Source: Austropuccinia psidii
Lineage: Eukaryota; Basidiomycota; Pucciniomycetes; Pucciniales; Sphaerophragmiaceae
NCBI GenBank assembly: GCA_023105745.1
Contig: JALGQZ010000012.1
Coordinates: forward strand, 42,773,852-42,837,851
Direction of reading: 5' to 3'
DNA: 64,000 nucleotides
The notes beneath the pieces are model-generated. The model made no database searches, was not told the origin of the DNA, and saw only the letters and a program-made list of their open reading frames with translations. The position numbers and the translations under genes are program-made. Below are positions 52,854 through 62,429 of the stretch, in pieces; position 1 is the first letter of the stretch, and every line of letters begins with the position of its first letter.

Positions 52854-55800
52854 AAAAAAATCAAATACCTAATCTTAAAAGCATACACAATATCTATGGA
52901 AAGAAAATATGATATTAAATATTGAATAGCCCTCATGAGCTGATGTGAGCCTTAACGTATTTTCTCCTACCCAAAGAGGCCAAATGTTAAAAAAAGAAGA
53001 ACTCAATAACTATGCAGAATGCAAAAGTCATGTTTATTACCAAAATGGATCATTTCCCAAGCACAAAAGGATTAATTACCTTCATTTAGTAAGTGAGTCC
53101 TAGTTTTAAGGCCATATTTGAAGTCTACACTAAATTTAATCCTGGGTAACCTGTTAGGAGGTATACACAAAACGTTATTCTGAATAATGTCTATGCATAG
53201 GTAAAAATTAATCAAAATTTCTTTAACTGTTCAGAAGTTGCCCTCTAAACCCATACTCAGAAAAATAACAGTAATTGAAAATTCAAAATACAATTTTTCA
53301 GAGAGATAATGGTATTCTGAGAATGCTGTAGATATATACCCATTTTTACAAACCAGGAACATCCATAGATGTAATAATAACCCATACTATTATAGTACAT
53401 TATGATCTTCTAAATACACCTTACGGGATTATACAACAATTTCTATTGGTACAATACTATAGCAGACAAGGGGATAAACATAAAAGTCAAAAAGAGCTGG
53501 GGTAACTAGTTTTCTAGGTCATCTGAGGATCAGAGAGGTTTTCATAGGCAATTATGAGATTTTCTTACCCTAAAACCCACTTCTAGACTAGTACACTCTG
53601 GGAACTTGCCAGCAAACATCCTGGAAGTTGCTATTTTGAAAAATGATGGGATATTTAAAGATTATTTGAAACTGTAATTTTTTATTATTTTTCCAAAGCA
53701 TGCAGACCCAAAATAGAGGAGGGTTATCTTTAATTATATCCAGAAATATTCATAAGCTCACAATATCAATTAAAAGTTTTACTTGCAGTCCTTTTTTGAT
53801 TATTTCATGTGGTGCAGTCAATCTTCAAGAATTCACAGAAAGTAGAATATGTGATATAATTACCAATAGAATTACTATTTTTTGAAAATCAATTTATCTT
53901 TCAAAATAAAGAAATATTTACCTGAGTAACTCAATTATTTATTAACCATAAATAGGTTGGTAGTCATGAGAATCCATTAATTAGAAATTTAATGATGTCA
54001 TCAGATAATAAAGTCATGTAATCTTTCATTCAGAAACTAGCAAATTATTTTTCATTATGCTTCCTTGCATGACCTCTATTTCACTTGCAGACTTTATATA
54101 ACTTAAAGGGAACCCTTTTACTACTGTTTTTTCCACATACTTCAGAATTATCTTACAATTAAATCAAGAATATTATTATTGACAGTTACCAAAGCTATTC
54201 TTAATATTTTCAATCTCTTGAAAAACAATCAAAAGAGGTTAACTTCCAAACATCACTTTAAATCTATAGTGTTTTAAATGCAAGACCAATTCTTGTAATT
54301 GTTTTTAATCTTTTTACATTTCTAAAGTACAACCTCTTTTGGATTTTTTTTAAATCTTTTACTTAGTCTTTTAAATTGTTTTCCTGCAATTTCATGTATT
54401 TTTATCTGCCAGACTCTTATAAGTTGTGCATATTTCTGTCTTAATCTCTATCCTCAATTTAGAATTCCAGTTAAATTTGTTACTCTAAAAATTATTGTCC
54501 AAAATAATACTTGATATTACTTTTTACTGGCTTATTTTAAATATCTTCTTAGTATATTAAGTATTGTATACAATCTCTCCCTACTATCAAATAACTGGTA
54601 ATGTATAATAAGCTGTAGAATGATAATTAATTCTCAAATTATTATTAAAATATTGAAATGGTTATAGAAACTTTATTTTTATAATTGAACTGTGGTAGTA
54701 ATGATTCTTTATTATATCTCATTAGGGAAGTCATAGTAATATTAATTATATTGAGAGTTTCATAGACAAAAATTATTGCTTATATAGCTTACACAGTGAG
54801 CTATTTGGCCAGATTTTTGATTAAAACTTATCAACCCCATTGGGGAGCACTAAAAAATTCAATTTTTTATATGAGAAATACCAGAAATAGAGGGAGCATG
54901 ATTTGAACAAAAAACAATTACTCCAAGACACAGTTTTATGTGGATTGTAATTGAGATGTTGCAGACAGTTGGTCTACTCAAGGTTCTACTTTATTTCTTG
55001 GTAGGAATCCAATTAGTTGGCAATTCAAAAGAAAACTAAGCATAACTTTATCCATAGATCAATTAGAATAAATGGCCTTCATTTGCAGTCCAGGAAAGAT
55101 TCTATATCTTGAATTTATTTTTTTCAGTCCTTGTATATTTGACTCCTATGACTCTATGAGAACATGAGACAGAAGTGGGTACATTAACAGCTTTGATGAG
55201 AAAGAAACAAACTCTGAATGCTGTCTGAAACTTCAAAATCATCAACTTATATATTGCACCTAAGAAAATACAATATCATGGATATCTAGGCAAAACTAAG
55301 CTGGCTGGTATCTTTCCAAAGCTTCCATGTCATATCAAAGTAGAGAGATACACTGAAACGGTAAATTGCCTCTGAGCTGGTATGCAGCTAACAGAGTGCT
55401 GTACTAATCCCATAATGATGGATAACTAACAAAAAAACTGTAATATTGAGAGTAAATTCCAGTGAATACGTATAACCCTTGTGATATTTTTACAATATTA
55501 ATAGTTTCGAAAGAAATTCCAATATCTCCTTTTGGGGAGATTCTTTTTTTTCTTTTATTCCCTGAAAATATTGTTTTATTATTTTTGACTAATTTTATAT
55601 CTTACAATTGTTCAATAATGTGAGTACCATAAATTTGAGAGGAGATCGAAAAAAATTGCTTTGATAAAATTCAAGATTTTTATAGAACTATTTTTATGTA
55701 ATAAGTTAAAATTACATTCAAATTATTTACGAAATAAGACTCCTACAGAGCCGGCCTTGATAAGAATTTCTGACGTGTATCAATTTTATTCTAGTTGCTT

Positions 55801-56006
55801 CCTAATTATCTACTACAAGATTCCAAACTATAAGCATGAGGCGTTCAAGGGCCATTTATTGTTTCACAAAAGAAATGTATAATTAACTAACTTATTCGAT
55901 TGGAATCTCAAGTAATTTTAAATTGATTATTTATAATTTATGTAAGTAAAAAAATAAGTAAACTCATATGATTATGGATCTAATTTATGATTGTATCGTA
56001 TCTTTT
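52854..56006. other. AT-rich region, nothing recognised
   Basis: Read in all frames for this stretch, no ORF has motif content; the 52113, 53700 and 55661 ORFs are short and low complexity. No RNA gene was recognised. Confidence 0.45.
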
Positions 56007-56194
56007 GATCTTCCCTTTTTAGATGAAAGTAAGCATACCTGAAAATAAAAAATAGAAATAAATTAAGTTAATTTAGTAAGAATAAAAGTCGCGAAGAAGG
56101 ATCTTCCCTTTTTAGATTAAAGTAAGCATACCTGAAAATTAAAGATAAAGATAAATCAGGTCAATTTAGTAAGAAGAAAAAACTCGCGAAAAAG
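56007..56194 (+). repeat. Two-unit tandem duplication of about 93 bp
   Basis: Unit 1 at 56007-56099 and unit 2 at 56100-56194, both starting GATCTTCCCTTTTTAGAT and ending in a CGCGAA-type word, with a few differences. It lies about 530 bp upstream of the host gene. Function unknown. Confidence 0.85.
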
Positions 56195-56582
56195 GATTCC
56201 CCCTGAGGGAGAAGTTCTTTGATGCGTAATGTTAAAATTTGGATAGTATGTTTCACAAGTCATGTATCACTAAGTTAGGTTTCAGGTAGTAGGCTTCAGA
56301 ATATTCTAGGAGTTTCTTTTAATTCTTCGGAGAATCATAACACCATTGCAGTGGTGTAATGGTTTAGGGTGGATCTTTGGCTGCCTTAATAATACTCATA
56401 GTAATCTGACTTGGTTCAACAGCTCTGTGTCATTTTTCCAAACCTGAGCTTCGGGGAAAGAAAATTGGTATTTGTGGTGTCGAATGTTATAACAGGACGA
56501 AGGGGGGCATTTGCAACTGAAATCCATTTTCTCCTGAGTGATAGTTAAACGGCCTCATCATTTTCTACATTAGCGTATTTAG

Positions 56583-56589
56583 TATAAAG
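56583..56589 (+). promoter_or_regulatory. TATA-like box before the host gene
   Basis: TATAAAG, about 140 bp upstream of the ATG at 56727, in otherwise CpG-containing sequence. Plausible core promoter; no start site evidence. Confidence 0.3.
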
Positions 56590-56726
56590 AAAATTCGAAA
56601 CAACCCTTTTTGTTTGTCTCAAGTGAAAAGGATTGAAACATTCTTGCTTTCAACGCCAAGCTGACATCAACACTTCAGTGACCACTATTTTTTTGAGTTG
56701 AAGTCATTTATCAGCAATCGGAAGAA

Positions 56727-57092
56727 ATGATGCCAACTCTGGGTGTAATAGAACTCACTTTATTCCTAAAGCTCACCTCAGCTGTTGGAATGATTGAACC
56801 TACTCACGACTGGGAGATAAAAGATACTTATGATCTCTATTCTGCGTTAGAAATTTTCAACGATGATCTTTACGACATTTCCAGTGGCCTTGGCTGCAGT
56901 ATGCGGTCGGGTTCAGTTCCACCTGGAGGAGAAAGCGCCCAGCGTTCCTCTCATGATGATCATTCAAAAGGTTTTTCGCTGAATGAGAAAATTCCAACCA
57001 GTAAAACATCCACCAGCTCATTTGCATCACTTTCGAGCGTAGATGCACCTTCCCAAAACCTTCAAGGTAAGACACAAGACTTGATCTCATAG
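56727..57092 (+). CDS. Hypothetical rust protein, first exon region
   Basis: 121 open codons beginning with two ATGs. The N-terminus has a short hydrophobic stretch (VIELTLFLKLTSAVGM) that is a weak secretion signal at best. Then an acidic part (DTYDLYSALEIFNDDLYDIS) and a Ser-rich, polar segment (SKTSTSSFASLSSVDAPSQN). The coding text probably leaves this frame near 57066, where CAAG/GTAAG looks like a splice donor. A direct join to the next exon frame gives a stop (TGA) with the acceptor at 57115, so the exact junction is unresolved. Base composition and frequent CG dinucleotides set it apart from the transposons around it. No domain recognised. Confidence 0.6.
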   Translation: MMPTLGVIELTLFLKLTSAVGMIEPTHDWEIKDTYDLYSALEIFNDDLYDISSGLGCSMRSGSVPPGGESAQRSSHDDHSKGFSLNEKIPTSKTSTSSFASLSSVDAPSQNLQGKTQDLIS

Positions 57093-57232
57093 CATTTCCT
57101 CTTAACTCTGACCAGTATGATTTCATCCTTCTTGCAAGAAAGCTCATCCAAATTACCAACATGGTTCGCGGATTTTACATGAACCATTGCAACATCGATC
57201 ATTTGAAGGTACCAGGGAAATTCCACTTAGAG
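57071..57232 (+). CDS. Hypothetical rust protein, middle exon
   Basis: An open frame without its own start: RLDLIAFPLNSDQYDFILLARKLIQ, then MVRGFYMNHCNIDHLKVPGKFHLE, with clearly protein-like composition and hydrophobic helices. It continues until TGA at 57263-57265, with a GTATGC donor candidate at 57233 and a TTGAACAG acceptor candidate ending at 57269. That 37-base intron would be very short and leaves the wrong frame (frame 0 instead of the observed frame), so an indel, another splice site, or pseudogenisation must be involved. It most likely links 56727-57066 to 57270-58720. Confidence 0.5.
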
Positions 57233-57289
57233 GTATGCTTTCCAAAACTTTTAAATTGTTCTTGAACAGGGAGCCAAGCCAACCTTAAC

Positions 57290-58720
57290 TTGGTTGAATT
57301 GTTTTTTCTCAAAATGATTCCAGAATATTCAGACAAACTAGCAGAGGGTACAGTTCATCCCACGTCCCAGACTACAGGCCTAAACGTTCTGGAAAGCAGC
57401 TTGTTGGAACATAATGCGCCTGTTCAGCTTCCATTGACTAGTGGTGGTGTCAGTCGGTTTGACAATCGCAATAAAGACCGTGTGGACAACTTGAAATCTT
57501 TCCTGCAAGGTAAATTTCCAGGTAAATACAGGTTGACGTTTGATCGATCACACAATTATTTTCAACAAGGGAGTTGTTATAAACAAACTGAGAGAACATC
57601 CGCGCCTCCTATCTCTGATGTCTTAGTTAGCTGGGGAACGGAAACCAAGGAGGAGGTAGGGAGAGATATAAGGTGGAAGAGAAAGCCTGCAAAGTCGGTT
57701 GGAGCTCACACCAAGCTTTCTGTCATTGACAAGCCAACTTTCAAAACGCGAAACAGACCGCAAGAAGATGGCCAATACCCGAAACAGGCTGTCGAAGCCT
57801 TGGAGCTCGACACGTTGGAAGCCAATGTTGACCTGGATCCATTCCGTTTAAATGCGCAAAGGCGCGCCAGAGAACTAAACCTCAACACTTTCAAAGCTGA
57901 TGTTGAACTGCAGCCATTTTGCTTAAGGGTGAAGCGCATTCCCGCTACACAAGTTCAAGAAATTGTTGCTTTGTGGGCCTTCGCCTCTGTTTTGCGAAAA
58001 GACGAAGATAAACAATGGCAGTGGGTTGAGTCATTCGTTCAAAGTATTCAAAACCAGTGGGCTCAAAGTCTATCATCTTCAAATCTTCCTACATCAGCCT
58101 TCGAAGCCTTAGCCGAGAAACTCTGGAGCCTACAAAAAGTCATCCTGAGACGCTTTGGTGTCCCGACACAACACGAATTTTTTGAGAAAGAACTCGAGCA
58201 TTTTACCAATTGGTATTCGAACGAAGTCAAGTATTGGCTTTCCCTTCCTTTTCTAAGTCAAAACGAAGCTCCTACGCTGTATAATCTCATGAAGTTTCTC
58301 TCAGGCTTTTACGATTCTCTGGATAAACCAGTTCAGTGGCTAGCTCGCAAAAGAGGGAGTAAACATTTTTACGCTATACCTGAGGAATATATTTTTGTCA
58401 CAGGGGCAGCCATGAAGATTCTGGGATCATACTACAAATTCGTCAATCCCATTAAATGGAAAGTTTTCTTTGGGATTGAGGGAGAGCGTTTTGTCTGGAT
58501 GCTTGAGCATGAGTTGGTGATAATTTGGGCTCGTGCTCAAGAGCTCTATGAAGAACCGGAGTTTAGGTCGCTAGGGATCCTTCCATGGAACGCTTTGGAA
58601 AAGGAAGAACAGATGGCTACCATATCCCAAGAGTTAAACTTGCCGAGTGGCCCAACGCCAACAAATATTTTTAAAAAGCACCTTATTCAAGATAGACATG
58701 TGACGACTTCAAAGACCTGA
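57290..58720 (+). CDS. Hypothetical rust protein, main exon
   Basis: 476 open codons; the frame is already open from 57266 (SQANLNLVELFFLKM), the first ATG in it is at 57314, and the listed first codon is TTG. I therefore regard it as the last exon of the gene that starts at 56727. An internal repeat of about 25 residues is visible: ALELDTLEANVDLDPFRLNAQ and LNLNTFKADVELQPFCLRVK. The rest is helical with W- and L-rich stretches (ATQVQEIVALWAFASVLRK, WLARKRGSKHFYAIPEEYIF, ILGSYYKFVNPIKWKVFF). It ends with TGA at 58718. I recognise no family and no motif of catalysis; it may be specific to rusts. CpG-rich relative to its surroundings. Confidence 0.7.
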   Translation: MVELFFLKMIPEYSDKLAEGTVHPTSQTTGLNVLESSLLEHNAPVQLPLTSGGVSRFDNRNKDRVDNLKSFLQGKFPGKYRLTFDRSHNYFQQGSCYKQTERTSAPPISDVLVSWGTETKEEVGRDIRWKRKPAKSVGAHTKLSVIDKPTFKTRNRPQEDGQYPKQAVEALELDTLEANVDLDPFRLNAQRRARELNLNTFKADVELQPFCLRVKRIPATQVQEIVALWAFASVLRKDEDKQWQWVESFVQSIQNQWAQSLSSSNLPTSAFEALAEKLWSLQKVILRRFGVPTQHEFFEKELEHFTNWYSNEVKYWLSLPFLSQNEAPTLYNLMKFLSGFYDSLDKPVQWLARKRGSKHFYAIPEEYIFVTGAAMKILGSYYKFVNPIKWKVFFGIEGERFVWMLEHELVIIWARAQELYEEPEFRSLGILPWNALEKEEQMATISQELNLPSGPTPTNIFKKHLIQDRHVTTSKT

Positions 58721-59217
58721 TGCATATTTTAATAAGAATTTTTTTGGTGTCAAACACTTTCATTTCATTTGTGTGACCATGTTAAGCCAATAGGAAAAAG
58801 AGAGATGTCGATTATGTTCAAATTGAACAAATTATACGATATTGTCTGGCACTGAGAAACTGAGAATTCGAACATGGAATGGTCCTTGACAACATTCGTA
58901 CTCAAGATAAGTAAGTTCATACTCAGTCATGAACAAATGTAGCAGTAAGCGGTATTAACAATCCATATCAGGCAGATCAGAAGTACTCAGTGCCAACCGG
59001 CGCTCAGAAGTGATAGACTTAGATGAAAACGTTGTGAATAGTTATCTCCCAACATTTTGTAGTTTTATTCATCCACATCCTATCTTTGTACTTACCATCA
59101 GAGCAACTAGTGTTCTAATAACACACTCACCTTCCTCTTCCAGGTTAGTATTGTTATGAGTGAAATTAATCCACATCCTTTCTTTGTACTCATCATCGTT
59201 TCTCACACGATTAGCTG
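58721..59217. other. Intergenic stretch after the host gene
   Basis: Contains an imperfect direct repeat: 'catccacatcctatctttgtact' near 59070 and 'aatccacatcctttctttgtact' near 59167. AATAAG at 58732 is a weak polyadenylation candidate. No ORF supported. Confidence 0.4.
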
Positions 59218-59370
59218 TAGGGGTGTAGGGGTGGGCCCCGACCCCGGGTTTTCAGGATTTCTCCGCGGAGACCCCATTTGCAAAAGGGGTCGGGGATCCC
59301 GTTTTTGGGTCAATTTTTCGGGGCACAAATTCTCCCGGTGCTCGGGGGGTCAGGAAACCCTGTCTTAAGG
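59218..59370 (-). repeat. GC-rich terminal region of the hAT element
   Basis: Starts with TAGGGGTGTAGGGGTG, followed by GGGCCCCGACCCCGGG and many GGGG/CCCC words, a sharp contrast to the AT-rich flanks. Such subterminal repeats bind hAT transposase in known elements; here that is inferred from position next to the transposase C-terminus. Confidence 0.6.
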
Positions 59371-59444
59371 AAACAGGGACATGCCTATCTTAATTGCTAT
59401 ACATTGAGATTGTTGAAAGAGAAGATAAAACAAACAAAAAGTAA

Positions 59445-60058
59445 TCAATCATCGTGGTAGATGTGACCACAAGTATGAGCCCAATCCTTTAAACAGGACA
59501 GTTGTTCAACATGTATTGATGATAGCCAAGCACATTGATAGCTGAGGATTTTTCTCCCACAGGAAGAAACATGTTCAGATGGTGCACTTGTTTCTGGAAT
59601 TGAAAGATACTTACGTTCCATAAGGGAAAGTGTTGGGAAAAGAGTGACTCGGGATTTCCAGAACAACAGTATACCTGTTGATTTTGGCTCTGGTGGCTCT
59701 GCAAAAAACCCATTCATTTCGGTTTCCAATGTACTTCCTTCAGGCAAATTGGAAGAGTACATTTCATCAAATAACCCTGTACCTCCATTTCTCTCTGGTT
59801 CTTGTTGAAAGTGATTAAGGCCACTGAAATTTTCTTGGCTTTGTCACCCAAAATTCCAGAAAGTTTGTTTGCTGATATCCCAAAAAGCACCAATGTTGAA
59901 TTGTGAGTGAGAAAAAACTTCATTTTGCACTGCGGATCAAGTATTGACGCACAAACAACAGGTGTCTTGCTTAGTAGTAATCCAAGGTATTTGGAGAGCT
60001 TAGCCATCATAGCTTGGGAAACTGGCTTGATTGAGCCAACATTGTATTGATTGTGGGC
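59445..60058 (-). pseudogene. hAT transposase C-terminal part
   Basis: Two ORFs in different frames. 59714-60010 reads YLGLLLSKTPVVCASILDPQCKMKFF, the LDPxxK-type region before the dimerisation domain. 59445-59762 holds the domain itself: GILLFWKSRVTLFPTLSLMERKYLSIPETSAPSEHVSS and GRKILSYQ..., close to the hAT consensus WW...(P)xLSxMARDxLxIPATSAxSERxFSxxG, with changes such as ARKY to ERKY and SERVF to SEHVS. Between them the frame changes near 59762 (LFDEMYSSN can be read across). The gene is broken and the domain is degraded. It would dimerise transposase in the nucleus. Confidence 0.78.
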
Positions 60059-60120
60059 CTACAACAATTAGAGCACTGGTGCATGAGTACAGTTCAAAAT
60101 AAAAACAAGGAAACACTTAC
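60059..60120 (-). other. 62-nt spliceosomal intron in the hAT transposase gene
   Basis: On the minus strand it begins GTAAGTG after CTCAATGAG, has CTAAT about 15 bases from the end, and ends TTGTTGTAG before GCCCACAATC. Length and borders fit a fungal intron. It shows the transposase was a eukaryotic spliced gene. Confidence 0.65.
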
Positions 60121-60992
60121 CTCATTGAGTCGTTTGAGGAGGAGTATATAAAGAGGGAGTGCTTGATTGATGGTTGGGCATTTGGAACCACAAATTATGA
60201 GGGTCGCTTCATACAAAGGGTGAAGAAAGTTGACATTACTTGCGCTTTCTCCCATTTGATTGGGCTGAGCCAAAAAGCTTCCATGTTTGCTGCACCACAG
60301 AACTGGTTGTATGAATCTTTAACCAAGAGGGCTCACTGTAGCATGTTTTAAGTTGAATTCCATCGGGTACTTACATGCAACAACACCATTGTTGCACTTG
60401 GACAATTGGGGCCATCATAAACCAGTTTTACTGTGGTGGGCCAAACATGAAATGATTGAGTCATACCTGAGATCAAAACTGTTGGGAATGTCCACAAGGT
60501 TGGCAATGGCCATAGGGGTGGCTATTTTATTTTCTTTCTCAGGACTATTCAATTGATCCATTGGCCAAAGATTTGAATCCTTCACATGCAACTGGGTGGA
60601 GTACATGTGCCATCCAGCCTATGGAATGAGTGGCTTCTGAAAACGTTGTTGTCAGGCTTTTGATTTCATGGGCCATGTGTGTGTTGCTGGACACATTGTT
60701 GGTTGTTATGCAATTAATATGATCCTCCAAGTTGTATTGGTTTAGTACGTTGAGAAATCTCTTTGCAAGAGATGAGCCAGAGTGATCACCTAAATAATAC
60801 ATGAGTGAGGAACAAAACAATTTTGGTCAAGTAGGGAAGAGATAATCACCTTCAATTTCAGTTAGACCTAATAATAGGTGTGTGAGTCTGAGTTATTCAT
60901 CTAAATAGTGCCCAGTGACTGCCATATAGGCAGTCACATTAGGGCTTGTCCAACCATCCATTGTAAAGGAAATCAAGGTGGTATTCTCAGAT
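60121..60992 (-). pseudogene. hAT transposase catalytic region
   Basis: Minus-strand text begins right after the solo LTR: ENTTLISFTMDGWTSPNVTAYMAVTGHYLDE, with the first catalytic Asp in DGWTSPN. After an intron or break comes LGDHSGSSLAKRFLNVLNQYNLEDHINCITTNNVSSN, where hAT elements have ITTDNASSN: the second catalytic Asp is Asn. Then FSEATHSIGWMAHVLHPVACEGFK (the H of the CxxH-like block in hAT), and about 60160-60540 gives SFDLRYDSIISCLAHHSKTG and SPIKWEKAQVMSTFFTLCMKRPS. Stops and the D-to-N change show it is dead. Confidence 0.78.
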
Positions 60993-62429
60993 TGTCAGCC
61001 TGTGACTCAAAACCAGAGCACAAGCATGACAGCCAAATACCATAAACCAATGATAGAGCCAAGATACCACCAAAACATGGAGCTAAGCCAAATCAGCTAA
61101 ACAATTATCAAAAGAAAGAGGAAGCTTACCTCTTTCCAAATATAAAAGTCCCACCATCTTAGAACAAGGAATAACAAAGTTATTCCTGCTCAAAGTTGTT
61201 TCTGAGCATAAACCTTATTTTTCAGCTCTTATCTGAAGTCCAGACGAAAAGGCTTAACACCATAAAATGGGTATTCAGAATGAAGCTCTAATTCAGGGCT
61301 ATCCAATGGTACTAACCAAATTGAGCTAGCATCAGAATTACAGCAGTTATGACTAAAACAAGGTCAAATAAGGGTAAATAAAATATTCACCTCTTATATA
61401 ACTTCTACAATCTTAGTGTGAGATACCTAAAGAGGGGTATTTTTTGGAAAGCACACAATCAGCGATATCTGATGGTGCCATCCATTTCCCCATATTTCAT
61501 TTAGAACAAAAGTTATGGGGAAAACAAGTTCCATACAGATTTTAAGCAAATCTTACATATGTACAAAAAATCTTTTACATGGCATACCTTTGCCATATCT
61601 AATGATGACCATATCAAATAAAGTACCATTGTGAAGAATACATCCAGCAATACACAATGAACCAGTTTTGAGCTTAATATCTCAAGAACTGCCAAAGTTA
61701 TGTCAGTTTTAAGGTCAAAATCCCATAGTTAGACCAATAAAGATTTACTGTGGGATATCCTCCCATACATATGATTATGAGGTGTAAAACAGACAAAGAA
61801 GCCTGATAATACTTGAATGACTCATAGTTTGGTCAATCCTTGGGTCCTGTAAAGATTCTGTACAGCATTCTAAACATCATACACGTCAGAAGAGGGATAT
61901 GTGGTCCCCAGATGAAAGTTTTCACCCCGTATTGGTGAAAACTGCCCAGATGTGGTTTCAAAACCACATCTGAGACCAATACAGGCTATACAGGCCTTGT
62001 GAAAACCACAAGCCAGTCCTTGGAAGTGAAAAATCTTCACTTCCTCTACATGGAAAGGTCTATAAGCCTTTTTCACCCAATTTCAGGATAAAAAGGGACC
62101 TTTTGTCCACCAGAAAAGGTTCCCTGATCCTGCTCTTGAACTCCTACATAGTACTACTGTCAAAAATTTATAATTTTGGAAAATAATCAGGTATACTCCA
62201 AATTTTAAGTATTGTAGTCTTTATTATTGTAAACTAAAAGGTGAAGCTTCACCCAGGGCTTTCAACAGTGCTCACCACCACTATTTCTCAACAGTAAAGC
62301 CCTGAATGTTCTTCTATTGACCTTTATTATCATTAAAATGAAATCGTTATACTATTTTCACCATGTCACAGTCATAGTTAAAGCTTGTAAATAGCTATTA
62401 ATAAGCTTCATCATAGACTCAGCCTGACA
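60993..62429 (+). mobile_element. Solo LTR of family A inserted in the hAT transposase
   Basis: 1437 bp from TGTCAGCC to CCTGACA, flanked by CAGAT (60988-60992, 62430-62434). No internal element sequence. Hairpin at 61947-61972 (12-bp arms CAGATGTGGTTT with CA loop), with outer arms CCCGTATTGGT (61926-61936) and ACCAATACAGG (61975-61985). The ORFs on its minus strand (61513, 61870) are not genes. Confidence 0.95.

Noticed and set aside
56345..56440. tRNA- or SINE-like boxes (TGGTGTAATGG and GGTTCAACAGC) followed by a T run
   Set aside because: The A-box word fits, but the region around the B-box forms no T-arm and no acceptor stem is possible, so chance is more likely.
56727..56800. Secreted effector call for the host gene
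   Set aside because: The N-terminal hydrophobic stretch is short and contains Glu and Lys; a signal peptide is not convincing by eye.
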